DNA of 64,000 nucleotides, from positions 28,107,513-28,171,512 of the forward strand of contig CM057147.1 in assembly GCA_029964075.1 (NCBI GenBank), given 5' to 3'. Source of the stretch: Patiria pectinifera (Eukaryota; Echinodermata; Asteroidea; Valvatida; Asterinidae). A program made the translations under genes and the position numbers. Positions 46,501 through 58,500 of this stretch are shown piece by piece. Each line of letters opens with the position of its first letter. Position 1 is the first letter of the stretch. The notes under the pieces were generated by a model. The model worked only from the letters and a program-made list of their open reading frames with translations. It did not search any database and had not been told where the DNA came from.

Positions 46501-49500
46501 CTGTGCATTTTAACATCCCTTGTTAATTTTGTCTTTTCCACAAGGTACGTTTGCCACAACAAGTGCCAGCCGTTAGCGGAGAAGGTTCGCTCCTGCGGTC
46601 TGCCGCGGGGCTACGAGCAAGTCTTCAAGGACTCGTACGAGAACAAATACGGAAGTAAGTCTGAACAACAGAATCCAAATGCTGGATTGTGGACAGTCAT
46701 TTAAAGTCCTGTACCGGTCAGCGCGTCAATTGTCAAATGAATCTGTAAACCCAATTTACATATCTAAGCATGTACCAATAGAGTGCTGCGTTAAGCGCGA
46801 CACAGGAGACTACAGGAGAAGTATAGTGGGGGGGGGCGGCACAGCCAAGACGCTTAGCAACACGCTTAGCAACCAGTAAGATATTAGAAGCAGGAGGCCG
46901 TTGCCTGTCCTCATATACACGGATGTTATGAGGTCTGGTCCCGGTCTACACACCACCTAGAAATTTTGTATAGACTCTGTTAGACTTAGCAGGTTTCACA
47001 CTTTGCTGCTCTGTAAAAAAGGCTCCCGATTTTCAATATGGTAATACACACCTAGACACACGATCTATTTAATGCTGTGTCCACAACCAATATCTCAAGA
47101 GCCGTGTCAGGACTGTGCATCGGAGCCGGGTACCCGAGCACCCGACCGTTGATGTCAGGAACCGGTTCCAGATTATGGGATTGGGTACCCATAACCAACT
47201 CAGTACTAATTACTTGTTAAACTTTTCATACAATGAAAAAGAAATGTTTCATATGTCATTGGTGGGGACATTTCAAAATGAAAACCAGGCTACATGGAAA
47301 ATCAAAACCGATTTCACATTTATGACAATCGTGATAGTTGCACTTTTCCCCATAAAACAATAAAGCTCAGTGTACACACTTGTATCTTGCTCTTGTATGT
47401 GGTAATATTATCGTACGGACCTTCATGCACGATCTGAACAACACAGACATGCAACCTTTCCTCGGTTCCGCTGATTTCCTCGTTTTGTACTTCTCGTGAA
47501 TGTCATTACAAATTGAAAAACACTGAACAGAGTCTTGTGTGGTTTGGAATTTCCTCGTTTTTTCTAAATTCCCAGTTGCATGCCTGACAACAACTTCCGG
47601 GTTTAAATTTTTGAGTTGGGTTTCTTTAACGGGTACCGATGTTTTTCTTAATCGGGTACCCGGTTCCCGTACTACCCGTAAATGCGCACCCCTAAACTGT
47701 AGTAGTGTAGAGAATTAGTTTTAACTATTTCATGTTTGTTTTATCTACCTGTCTAACAGGAAGTGGAACACCATCACCACTCCTGATCAGAAGAACAGGT
47801 AAAACCATTTTCCCTCTGGAATAAGAAGTGCAAAATGAGATGAACACAATTTTTTTTTTTGGGGGCAGATTTCTAATTTCTTGTTATTTGCCTTTTTGCC
47901 TGACTTGTGATTGAGTAGTTCTTGCCTGGATGCTTTTTTTTTTTCTGTACCACATATTCGCTATGGGCGCATATCGAAACACTTTGAGTTGCAGGTCAAG
48001 TTCTTGGACTTTATTTTCTCTTGAAAAATGAAATCCTCCAAACCACAAATTAGCAAAAGACTATCAAACCTTTTTAAGAGAAGAAAAAAAAAGGGGGGGG
48101 GAAAGCAAATTCTCACCTAGTAGGACTCGAACCCATGACCTACAGATTGGAAGTAATGCAGTATCCACTAGACTACTGCACTGACTCGCAAAACCATGTT
48201 GTTTGAAACATTATATAATTCTCTAATCCATAATTTCATTATGTGTAATGCCCTCTACTGTAAATCTCTATATAGTGTGTAATATGTAGTATAGAAAAAA
48301 AAATTGCTTCCTTGATTACGACGTTGCCATATTTTTGAATTTTTTTTTCGAATCACCAGCTCACTCAGAGGCCAGTCTACCCCAGTCCGGCCAGGACCAT
48401 CGGTACCCTCCCCAGGTGCCCGCCTTCTCCCACGGAGAGTCCAGCTCCAACCCCTCCTCCACCAACTCCTCCACGTCCTCCAGCCCCGTGCCCTTCACCG
48501 CCTCCTCCTCTAGTACAACTCCACCTACGCCGGCCCACCCCTCGCCCTCACCGCACATGGACCCCTGCAAGCCACAGTTCCAGTTTCCAGGTGAGTGGGT
48601 TTTTTTCTTTGTTGAAATGCAAATTTTGCTTTAAATTCTGCTTTCGATGTTAGGCTTAAAGCTATAGTCCATCATTTGTAATTAGTGCATTTTGTTCGTT
48701 TGAAGCAACAAAAGTGTTCAAAATCCAATGAAGGATACTGAACAACTTACTTGATGAAGTTTCAGCTCAGCTTCAGCTTCATATTCCGAGAAAAACAGCA
48801 TTCTAGGATCTCAATTTAAAATCAAAAATTTGCTAAATCATGTTTCGAATTGTTTTGAATTGCAGCTTTACGCGATGTTGCGCACTGATCCAACGAATTA
48901 TAGCAACCGCGCGCGCCTGTGCATCGTTCCAATGCTTGTGCGCGCTGCGCCGAATAACAAAACGAACAACTAATTTAAATTTTCCTACGGTGCTTCTTAA
49001 GAAGCACCATTGGAAATGCCTTCTTTCGTTGATTTCTTCAAAATGAGAGCTTGCCAGAAAGGATAATTTCACAGGGAGTTTAGTCCCCTTACTATCTTTC
49101 AACCAGTATGTTTTTCAACAATAATTACGCCGGTTACTTTTTTGGATAGCTGCAAATGATGGACTCGGGCTTTAAGCAAGTGGAACTTCAGTGTATAGCA
49201 GCTTTTCACTACTTCAGTTATAGTTGCATTGCTCATGCCATTTTAGGGTTTGCATCCCAAAAAGTTGGTTTCTTTTTTCAATTGCTATATTCCTAGCCAT
49301 TAAAAAGTTTTTCACTTTTGAATGAGACATCGCAAAAAATTCCTCGATTTTTAGCTATTGAATTAATTCTTTACAAAATGTGAACTATTTGCAACCCGAC
49401 AATAATTTGGCTCTCTTAGAATGCGTTCATTTGTATGCAAAATGAAAGCCCATTTCAGAGGGTTGCAGAAGGCAAAAAACAATATCAATTAGTTTTTCTT

Positions 49501-52500
49501 CAATCGAAACAAAAAATTTAAAAATTCTTCAGGAAAAAAATTTAAATCTTTGTAAAGAGCGACGGTTATGCAAATTTAAGTGGTGGATTTTATTGAAATT
49601 TTCCCCCTAATTTTTTGTTTGTTTGTTTGTTTGTTGTTTTTTTGTGAGAAATTTGAAGTTAACTATAAACAGTGTCATGAATCTTGGACGTAATATGAAA
49701 TCATTTGTTTATCAAGACCAGTGTTGGCAGCAGTACGTTCAGTATTGAGACCGTGACAGTGGTAGTTTCGGAAAGGGAATTTTATGATTTGAGAAATGTC
49801 AATTAAATTTGCTTCCATCTTTTAAAAAACAATTTTCTTCTTTTTTTTTCATTCTGTTGCAGATGTTACAGTTAATGGTCTCCTAAACCCTAACTTTGAC
49901 TCGTACGGGTAAGAACAAGCATAAATCAAACCAACAATAAAAATAGTTTTTCTAGTTCTGAAACATGACAGAAATGGCAGAAAAAGTAAAGTTGAACTTT
50001 TTGAAAGATTCGACCATCCTCCAAAGTCCAAATACCAAAGATTTAATGTTAACCCTAACCCTCTAGGATATTGTGTCTAGAAACGCCGCCCAGTGCAACA
50101 ACATGCAACACTTGTAAAAATGAAAAGCCTGCCCAGTGTAACAAGGTCCATCAGGTCCAAAAATCTCAAGGCTCAAAGTCTGTGGTCACCGAATGCAGTG
50201 GAATACAACTGCATAGCATTGTTCAATGGTACTAGCTCTCATTGTTACGGAATTGGCAGTTTATGCACTGCTTCTGACAACCAAGACAACAAAGGATCCA
50301 CCCACTTTTACACCCATAGCACTGTGCTGCATCTGATAGGGTTAGCCTAAATTTAAAAAAAAAACTGGCTTTCGCTGAAATAAATTTTTTGTGGTAAGAA
50401 ATGTAATTACAAAATGGTACTGTTTTCCTTTTCTAGGGATACTTTCCATTCCTCCATCAATAGTGACAGGACGATAACCGTAGATTCCCACAACTCAAAC
50501 GACTCTCACGATGTAAGTACATGTAGTTTCTCTCTCATATCTGGGCCCAATTTCATAGCGCTGCTTAACAGCCAATTTTGTGCTAACACCACCTCCGTCT
50601 TTTTCACAGTAAGCACAGCAAGAGCACGCTTAACCCCGGAGGGAATAGTTGCTTAAATCAGTGACGTAACAATAGACATCTCCATGCGCGCGCAACCATT
50701 AGCACATCCACGCCATGAAATAGTGCTTAAGCAACATCATGATTTTCTGCTTAAGTAAGCATAACTTTTCTGTTAACTGTTGAGCAGCGCTATGAAATTG
50801 GGCCCCATTGGGTCCGACACAAAACTTGCTAAGCTAACAAAAGAAAATTTCCGTAGCAAGACAGGTTACCAGTCAAAATTACATAGGATGCAAGTGGAAT
50901 GTGGCTGGTCCTCTGCTCAGTTTTGCTTAGCACTTCAATCTGCTTAACCATCTGCTTAGTAGCTCCATGACATTGAGCCCAATTATTTCCTGAGACCGAT
51001 TGTCAGTAGACATTCCATGTTCCATTCTTGTGTGAATGAAACGGAAACTGCAACATAAATTCAAGTCTAGGGATTTTTCGTCTTGTTGTCTTTTTTGCAG
51101 CCGTTCACAGATTCCGAAAGGACTTTGCCCGAGAAGGTTGAGTGTATCGATGACGTGGACATGGCGGACCAAATATTGCACAGGAAAAACAGCGTAAGTT
51201 TTCATAATTGACTGTTTCTGTTCTATTTGGAAATGTTTGCTTTCATCCGTGTTGTAACTTAAAACCAATTGAGTAATAGAAGAAGCTCATTAACCCTAAC
51301 TCCCTAGGCATTTTTGCTGGGACGCAACCTCAATCCTGCTAAATCCTACAACTGCCTCCATGTAAACAATGCATACAGCCTCAATCCTGCACAATCCTCC
51401 GTTGTTTGTTGAATGTGGTCCTTGGAGGGGTGACCACTGCCTCAATCCTGCAAAATCCTCCAGCAATCACTGTCAATATGTTGAGGCAGAGCCAGTGACA
51501 TCCTGGAGCGGTGCGGAGGATTTCAAGTATAATCTAGGCCTAAATTTATGCACGGTTGAGCATAAACAACACAAAGGGTCCGGCCTAAGACCTTGACACA
51601 GCGCATCCTCCAAAATCAGCCGCAATTTTTTGCCGTATAGCCTCAATCCTGTAAATCCTCCATTTTGCAAAGAGGAGTTTGGAGGATTGGGGGGGGGTTA
51701 AGGTTAAGGTCTTGTATTTTCAAAGGATTAAGGTGGGGTATTTATTAACTGTCCACTTACAGAACTTTTGTTTTGCATCTCTTTTGCAGCACAAATCCAA
51801 CGTGTTCTCAGAGTGGGACATTCCACCAGACCAACTTGAGATTACTGAGCTGATAGGAACAGGCAGATTTGGACCAGTCTATAAGTAAGTCTTTTCTTCA
51901 TGAATCTTACCAGATTCTCCAAATTTTTTCGCCATGGAAAATTAGGCTTTGTCTTGTGACTGTTGCTACGGCTGCGGCTGACAATAACTCTTGCGCATGT
52001 GAAAGGGATCTGATGGCCATACAAATAAGGCTTTGTCTTATGACTATGGCTACGGCTATAGGTCGCAATAACTCTTGCGCCTGTGAAAGGGATCTGATAG
52101 CCAAATTAGTTAAGCTTTGTTTTATGGCTACGGCTACGGCTGCCAGTAACTCTTGTGCCTATGAAAGGGATCTGATGGCCATAGAAATATTAGGCTTTGT
52201 CGTGTTCACTGTGGCTACGGCTGATTTTAACTCTTTGCACCAATGAAAGCAGCTGAATCTAATTTCCATAGAGACATGTGCTACTACTGGCTGGAGACAA
52301 TTCATTGGAGCACGGCATGTAAATTTTAAAGAGGTTGTGGAATGCTCGAAGACATTTCCGTCATTTTTTGGGTATATGTAGCCTAAGGTGTGATGAAATA
52401 AAAACGACTATTGTTTCTGTCATGAAATGAGTACAAAGGTTACTTTTGAGAGCTATTTTTCAGGTCCTGTTTCGACCCGAACGTGCAATTTGTGTAAAAG

Positions 52501-55500
52501 TCATCGTTGCGGGCAGCAAACAAAACACAGTAAATCGTGACGTAATAAACAGGACTCGTTTATGCTACTCTGCATCGGGAGTCCTGTTTATTACGTCACG
52601 ATTTACTGTGTTTTGTTTGCTGCCCGCAACGACGACTTTTACACAAATTGCACGTTCGGGTCGAAACAGGCATGACAGGACTTGAAAAAAAGCTCTCAAA
52701 AGTACCTTTTGTACTCATTTTATGACAGAAACAATAGTCGTTTTTATTTCATCACACCTTAGGCTACATATACCCGAAAAATGACGGAAATGTCTTCGAG
52801 CATTCCACAACCTCTTTAAAGAATACTGTAATACTACTGTTCGAACACAGTTTGTAAAAACTAGAAAATTTAAAATATGAAACATCAGCCCACATTATAG
52901 GATAATTTCTTTGCAAATTTCAAACTCTTTGTGGCCCACCAATAATTCAGTTCTCGCAAGGTAGATTGGCTCCTGCAAGGTAGACTGGTTCCCTCAAGGT
53001 AGACTGGTTTCTGCCTCAATTTTGGAATCAATAATGTGGGGATTTAGAACTAGTCTACTCATATGGCGGATTTGTTGTATGTGTGTGTGTGAGCGAACCA
53101 AAATAAAAGTCCATTGTTCAGAGGGTTGAAGATGTCCAAATTGAAAGAAATAACAGCATTTTAGTCCTTTCAAAATGAAACTCTCCAACATCAAAATTTG
53201 TGAGGAGAACAATTAAATTTGTTGAAGAGCATAGACAGTACATCTTTGAATTCCCAAAACTTTGACTTTGTTTATCCTCAATTTCAGGGGGCGATGGCAC
53301 GGTGATGTTGCCGTCAAGATGCTGGATATCGACATGAGTGACGAGGAACAACTACAAGCTTTCAAAACGGAGGTGAGTACACTCTGTTGAATGGCGGATA
53401 AAACAAAGAAACTTGACTAAGGCCAAAAAAAAGTCGGTCTCTGGTCAGCGCGCGCGTCGATTTTAATCATGCGCGTCGATTTTTTTTTTTTCCAAAATGT
53501 TCCGTGGTAGCTTCAACAGCGCCCTCTATTTCCGCACCTCATTTTTTTTTACCAAAGAGCACCAAGGAATGGGAAATTGCACCAAGGCAAATGATCGAAA
53601 GCACCAAGGCAAATTATGGAGGACACCGATGTACATGAGGACACCAAAAAAGCAAAATAGTACCCACCTTGTCTGTACAATCCAAGCTTGAAGAAAAAAA
53701 AAAGAAAAAAAGAAAAGCCGCGTGGCCGCATCAATTCCTGAACTTTGGTCTGACCAGAGACCAAATATTTTTTGGGGGGGGCCCTAAAAGCAGGATTTTG
53801 AGTCTGAAACCTCCAGGATACCTCCAGACTAGGTTAAGTTCACTTTTCATTTGAAAGTCTTTGTACCAAACACTGACTAGCCTAGTCACATGCTCCTGTG
53901 TTGGAATTTACCCAACCGTTACCTGCATAATCGATAAAACGAAAGTCGATATCAAAATTTTGTCTTTTTACTATTTTCATCAACTCACAAATATTTTCAG
54001 TACATTGTAAATTGAAATGCATTCTTTTCTTTCACAGAACCTAATTATGGCCCTTGACTAAATAATCCTAGTTGGAACACAAAATAAAGGCAAAAAATAG
54101 GACGTTACACACGTTGTGGATCCTATACATAGCACGTATGGTGCCAGTCTCTCAGGTTTTGAGGTCCACATGCAAGCTCTATGCCACGTGAAATTAATCA
54201 ATCCATCATTATTTTGCACTTTTTTTTAAAATCAGGTCTCCCAGTTTAAGAAGACGAGGCACGACTACGTTGTTTTGTTTATGGGGACCTATCTGAAACC
54301 TCCCAATCTGGCCATCGTAACAAGGTAAAATACTCAGCATGGTTCACTCCCCAGAACAACCCCCCCCCCCTTTCAAAGGTTTGTGTATAAAAAAAACTTA
54401 TCTATTAGAATTGATTCATTTGGCTTCCCTTAATTTCCACCAAGTCTAGATATATTTAGGTTGTGTAGTATGTGTCATTGGCAAGACTTGAGCTGTGAGG
54501 TGAAAAGCTGATGGTTTGAACAAATACACATTTGCAAGAGGGTTTTTGAAAGCTTCAGATTCTCATGATCCTACTACTACAATGCTTATTCCTTTTTCTT
54601 TCACAAAGATAGTTTCATTATCAATATCATGATCACAAAGATTGTTCCTTCGTGAAGGAGCAGGCATGAGAATCTTCCTGTTTAAACAGGAATTCCTGGG
54701 GGGTTTTTTGTTGCCCAAATTTCCGCGTTTTTATTTATTTTGAGCCTGTTTTGGGCTTTTTGGCCTGATTTCACATCTTTTTTTCCTGTTTTGGCACAAG
54801 TGTCATATTTTTTCATTGAAATTCAGTCTCATGCCTGAAGGAGGGATGTTTATCGTGCGCTCTCTCTCTCCCCCCCCCTCCATCCCCCCCCAAAAAATCA
54901 TGTGATCTATGGCAGTTCTGCAGATGTGTAAATACAGCGCTGTGTTACAAGTTTCCGTCAGACTTCACTTATTTTTGATAGTAAGCCCTCTAGTGATTTG
55001 AAAGATCCCTATGATTGATCCTCTTTTTCTCACCGTTTTGATGATTACAGCTTATGCAGGGGGATGACGCTGTACACGAGGGTGCATCAGAGAGGGGAAC
55101 GGTTTGGCATGAATAAGGCCATCGTCCTGGCGACACAGGTTGCCCAGGTAGGTTTTTGTAGCATGCTACGGTTCATCCTAATAATTCTCCTAGTCGTCAC
55201 CAAAACTAAGAAATGTAAAGATCAGGTTTGTAAAAATACAGATTTCCTTTGTTACGTAGCGTTATAAGTGCTGCATGTTCAGTGCTATCTGAGTGCCTGT
55301 AAAGACATTTCTGGGACAAAGTCCTTCGGAGTGGAACCCAAGACCACTGGCTTAGCAGTGCAATTTCAGAGCCAGTATACCCACTACATTTGCAGTTTTA
55401 GAGGTGGGAGGGGAACCCCAGAAGAATGTTCAGAAGGAAAACCCACAGAATCAGGTGGGACTGAAACCCAATCCACACGTGGTCTGGACAGGAATCGAAC

Positions 55501-58500
55501 CTGGGCCATAGCGGTGGAAGGCGAGGAAAGTAACCACTCGCCAACCTGACTTCCCCAAGAATTTTGATTGATAATTGTCACCTGTAAATGTGGGTTTCGT
55601 TTTTTCCCCTTAGGGCATGGGTTATCTACATGCCAAGGGCATCATCCACAAGGATCTCAAGTCCAAAAACATCTTTCTGGAGAACGGCAAAGTGGTCATC
55701 ACAGATTTTGCGCTGTTCAGCATCATGAGGCTGTCCAGAGAAAACAGGTAATTTGACGCTGCAAACAAGGATCTACTTTTACCAAAACATTAGACTAGGG
55801 TGTTACAATACTACTTTTTCGTGAGGAACACGATACAATACTGAGGCCACAATACAGTATGTATCTCGATACTTTTTGTGATCTTAAGTTGTGAAACAAA
55901 ATGTGCTTATTTGTTCTCAACATTCATTGTTAAGTGGTTAATGAATTGTTCGCAATAACCCAGATCGGTATCTCAATGGAATAGTCCAGGTCAAAGGTCA
56001 TTCGGGATAAAATCGCTGAGGCAGTGTTACTTGATGTCGCGCAGATGTCCATTCTACTCGTAATTAAAGCAAGAATGTCGTGCGGCTGTCTCCTTGCGCG
56101 TTCATGCGCCGTTGATGAGCGTTCAATTATCCCGAACGACTTGTGATTCATGTCATTTGTGCGCATGTGCAGTTGAAAGACCGAACTGGCTCATTGCAAG
56201 ATGTTTAATTCACAATGTCAGGCTGCTGGTGGCTGACGTAGTCTGTCTTGTGTCTAAGTTTATTAATAGCCAAGTATGACAGTACACATTTTGTTCTGTT
56301 GTAGCATTCTCTTATTGTGATTACTGCATATTGAAATGTATTGTGCATGTACTTTCCATGCAGTAGCTTAGGCTTGCTCAGTTGGGCGTCAAACCCATAA
56401 CCATTTTTAACCGTTCAAGATTTCAACCAGTAAGCTAAAGAGTGGATGGGTAATTGAAAGCTTATTGCAAATGACATCTTTGGTTTCAATAACTGTGCCC
56501 CAGTATTCCAGGAGTTTTTCATTTTTGTCTTTGTCCTGTTTTCAGACGACCCAACGTGATGGTCATACCGGATGGTTGGCTGTGCTACCTAGCCCCAGAG
56601 CTCATCACGGCGCTGCGAGTGGACTCCAGCAGCAGCTTAGACAGGGAGTTGCCCTTCTCCACCACATCCGACATCTACTCCTTTGGGTAGGTTGAACTTG
56701 AACCTGCTTTTTCATTTATCTAATACAGTAGAATTTTGCTACTTTGATTATATTTTGTATACAGTCGCCTCTCGTTAATACAAACTCAGCCAGACCTCTC
56801 CAATATGTTTGTTATATCAGAATTTTGTATGTACATGTAAGTGGACTGCAGGTCCCATTCATTGTGCACATAAATGCACAGCTGGGACCAAGGCTTTAAT
56901 GTTTGCTATAACTTTATTCATTGAAGCACTTTTCGGTTTTCAATGCTGCGTATATTAGAACCTAGAATTCAGGGGAGCTAAAGAGGATGTTTATCATAGG
57001 CAAATGTTCTGTATAGTGTTGTTTGTAATGGGCTCTGTACGTGAACTAGAGAGGGCGCTATTTTACCGCTTTTGAGAGCCCAGTGGGCAGGAAACACCAC
57101 ATGAAACAGTTCAAGTTGTGAAATTACAGCGAATTATTGTTCAAAGTATCATTACCTATTAAAATAATATGGTGTGTTAGAGACACTTAACTTTTCATTA
57201 ACTATAAAAAAAAACGACCTTCGAAGCAACTTCTTTACCTTTTTTAAACACATTAAGTGGAGACAAAAATCCAAAGTGAACATAAATCAGCGTAATACAT
57301 TTTCCACTTTTTTTTCCCTTTTACCCATTGCAGCACCATTTGGTACGAGCTTTTAGCCGGCTGCTTACCATTTCACAAGGAGTTGGCTGAGTCCATTATC
57401 TGGCGGGTAGGGAAAGGCATCAAGCAGCCCCTCACACACCTCCAGGCATCCAAAGATGTCAAGGTAGGAACTGCACACTTTGCATCACTGTGTCCATGTT
57501 TGTTTTAGTTAAGTTTCATCTAAAAAACATTTTGAATATGATTTTCTTATCTAGCTTTTGGAATAATATCAACCTTTTTTGTGACCACTCCTTTCTCTGC
57601 GTACAATGCTGTACGCCTCGAGGATTATTTACATGAAGTGATCAAAAATCTGTGACTTGATTTATTTCATGTGGAAATATATCTTTCTCAAAAGCTTTGT
57701 ACCTTTAAAGGGAAAATACAACATTTGCAAACTTCAAAAAATAAAATTACCAAATCATTTTGAAATACCTTGCTGGTCTGTTAGTGAATGACAGTGTAAA
57801 GCATCCTGTAAAATCATGGCACCTGGTATACTGTTATTTTCAAGAAAAGTGTTGTTTTTTATTCATTTCCGCTCGGCCGATCGCGATCAGCGCGTAACAA
57901 CTTTTTTTTTTTTTCTCAAATACTGGCCCCAATTGACCATCTTGTTTGTTTGCAATCGATTACAAGCCTATGAGATGCGACGACGTTTAGCTGGACTCCC
58001 TGACCTGACCTTATGTAAACCCCTCTGTTCTTATATGAGTCAGGGAACCAGACTACAGGAAAAAACAGACTTTCTTGGTTTTTTTTTGTTTTTATAGCAA
58101 AATCGAACCCAAACCCTCAAAAAGTCAACTTACTATTATATATTATATCCATCCACAATTTTCCAAAAATTATTAAAAAATTTCCTTTAAGTGAATGAAC
58201 AGTTGTTGAAACTTTCAATTCTTTGTGGTTCTAAAAGCAAATGCTTGCTGCTTCTGCCCGCTATGATCAATGAAGTGTTGAGATATATTTTGCATATTTT
58301 TTTTTTAGATGTAACAAAATCGGTAGATATTGTGAGAAAACTGTATTTCCTTTGAAACTTTAATTAGTTAAATGTTCATTGTTTTCTGTTTTAGGATGTC
58401 CTAATGATGTGCTGGAATTACAACCCCGAGAAGCGGCCGGAGTTCACCGACATCATCAAAACCCTGAACAGGCTACCCAAGAAAAGGGGCGGTCTGCACA

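Noticed and set aside
48113-48188. Functional tRNA gene
   Set aside because: A and B boxes are present but the acceptor and T-arm stems do not pair, so it is called a tRNA-derived relic.
48361-48570. Minus-strand Glu-rich ORF opposite KSR exon 10
   Set aside because: Antisense shadow of the Ser/Pro-rich KSR linker, with no independent support.
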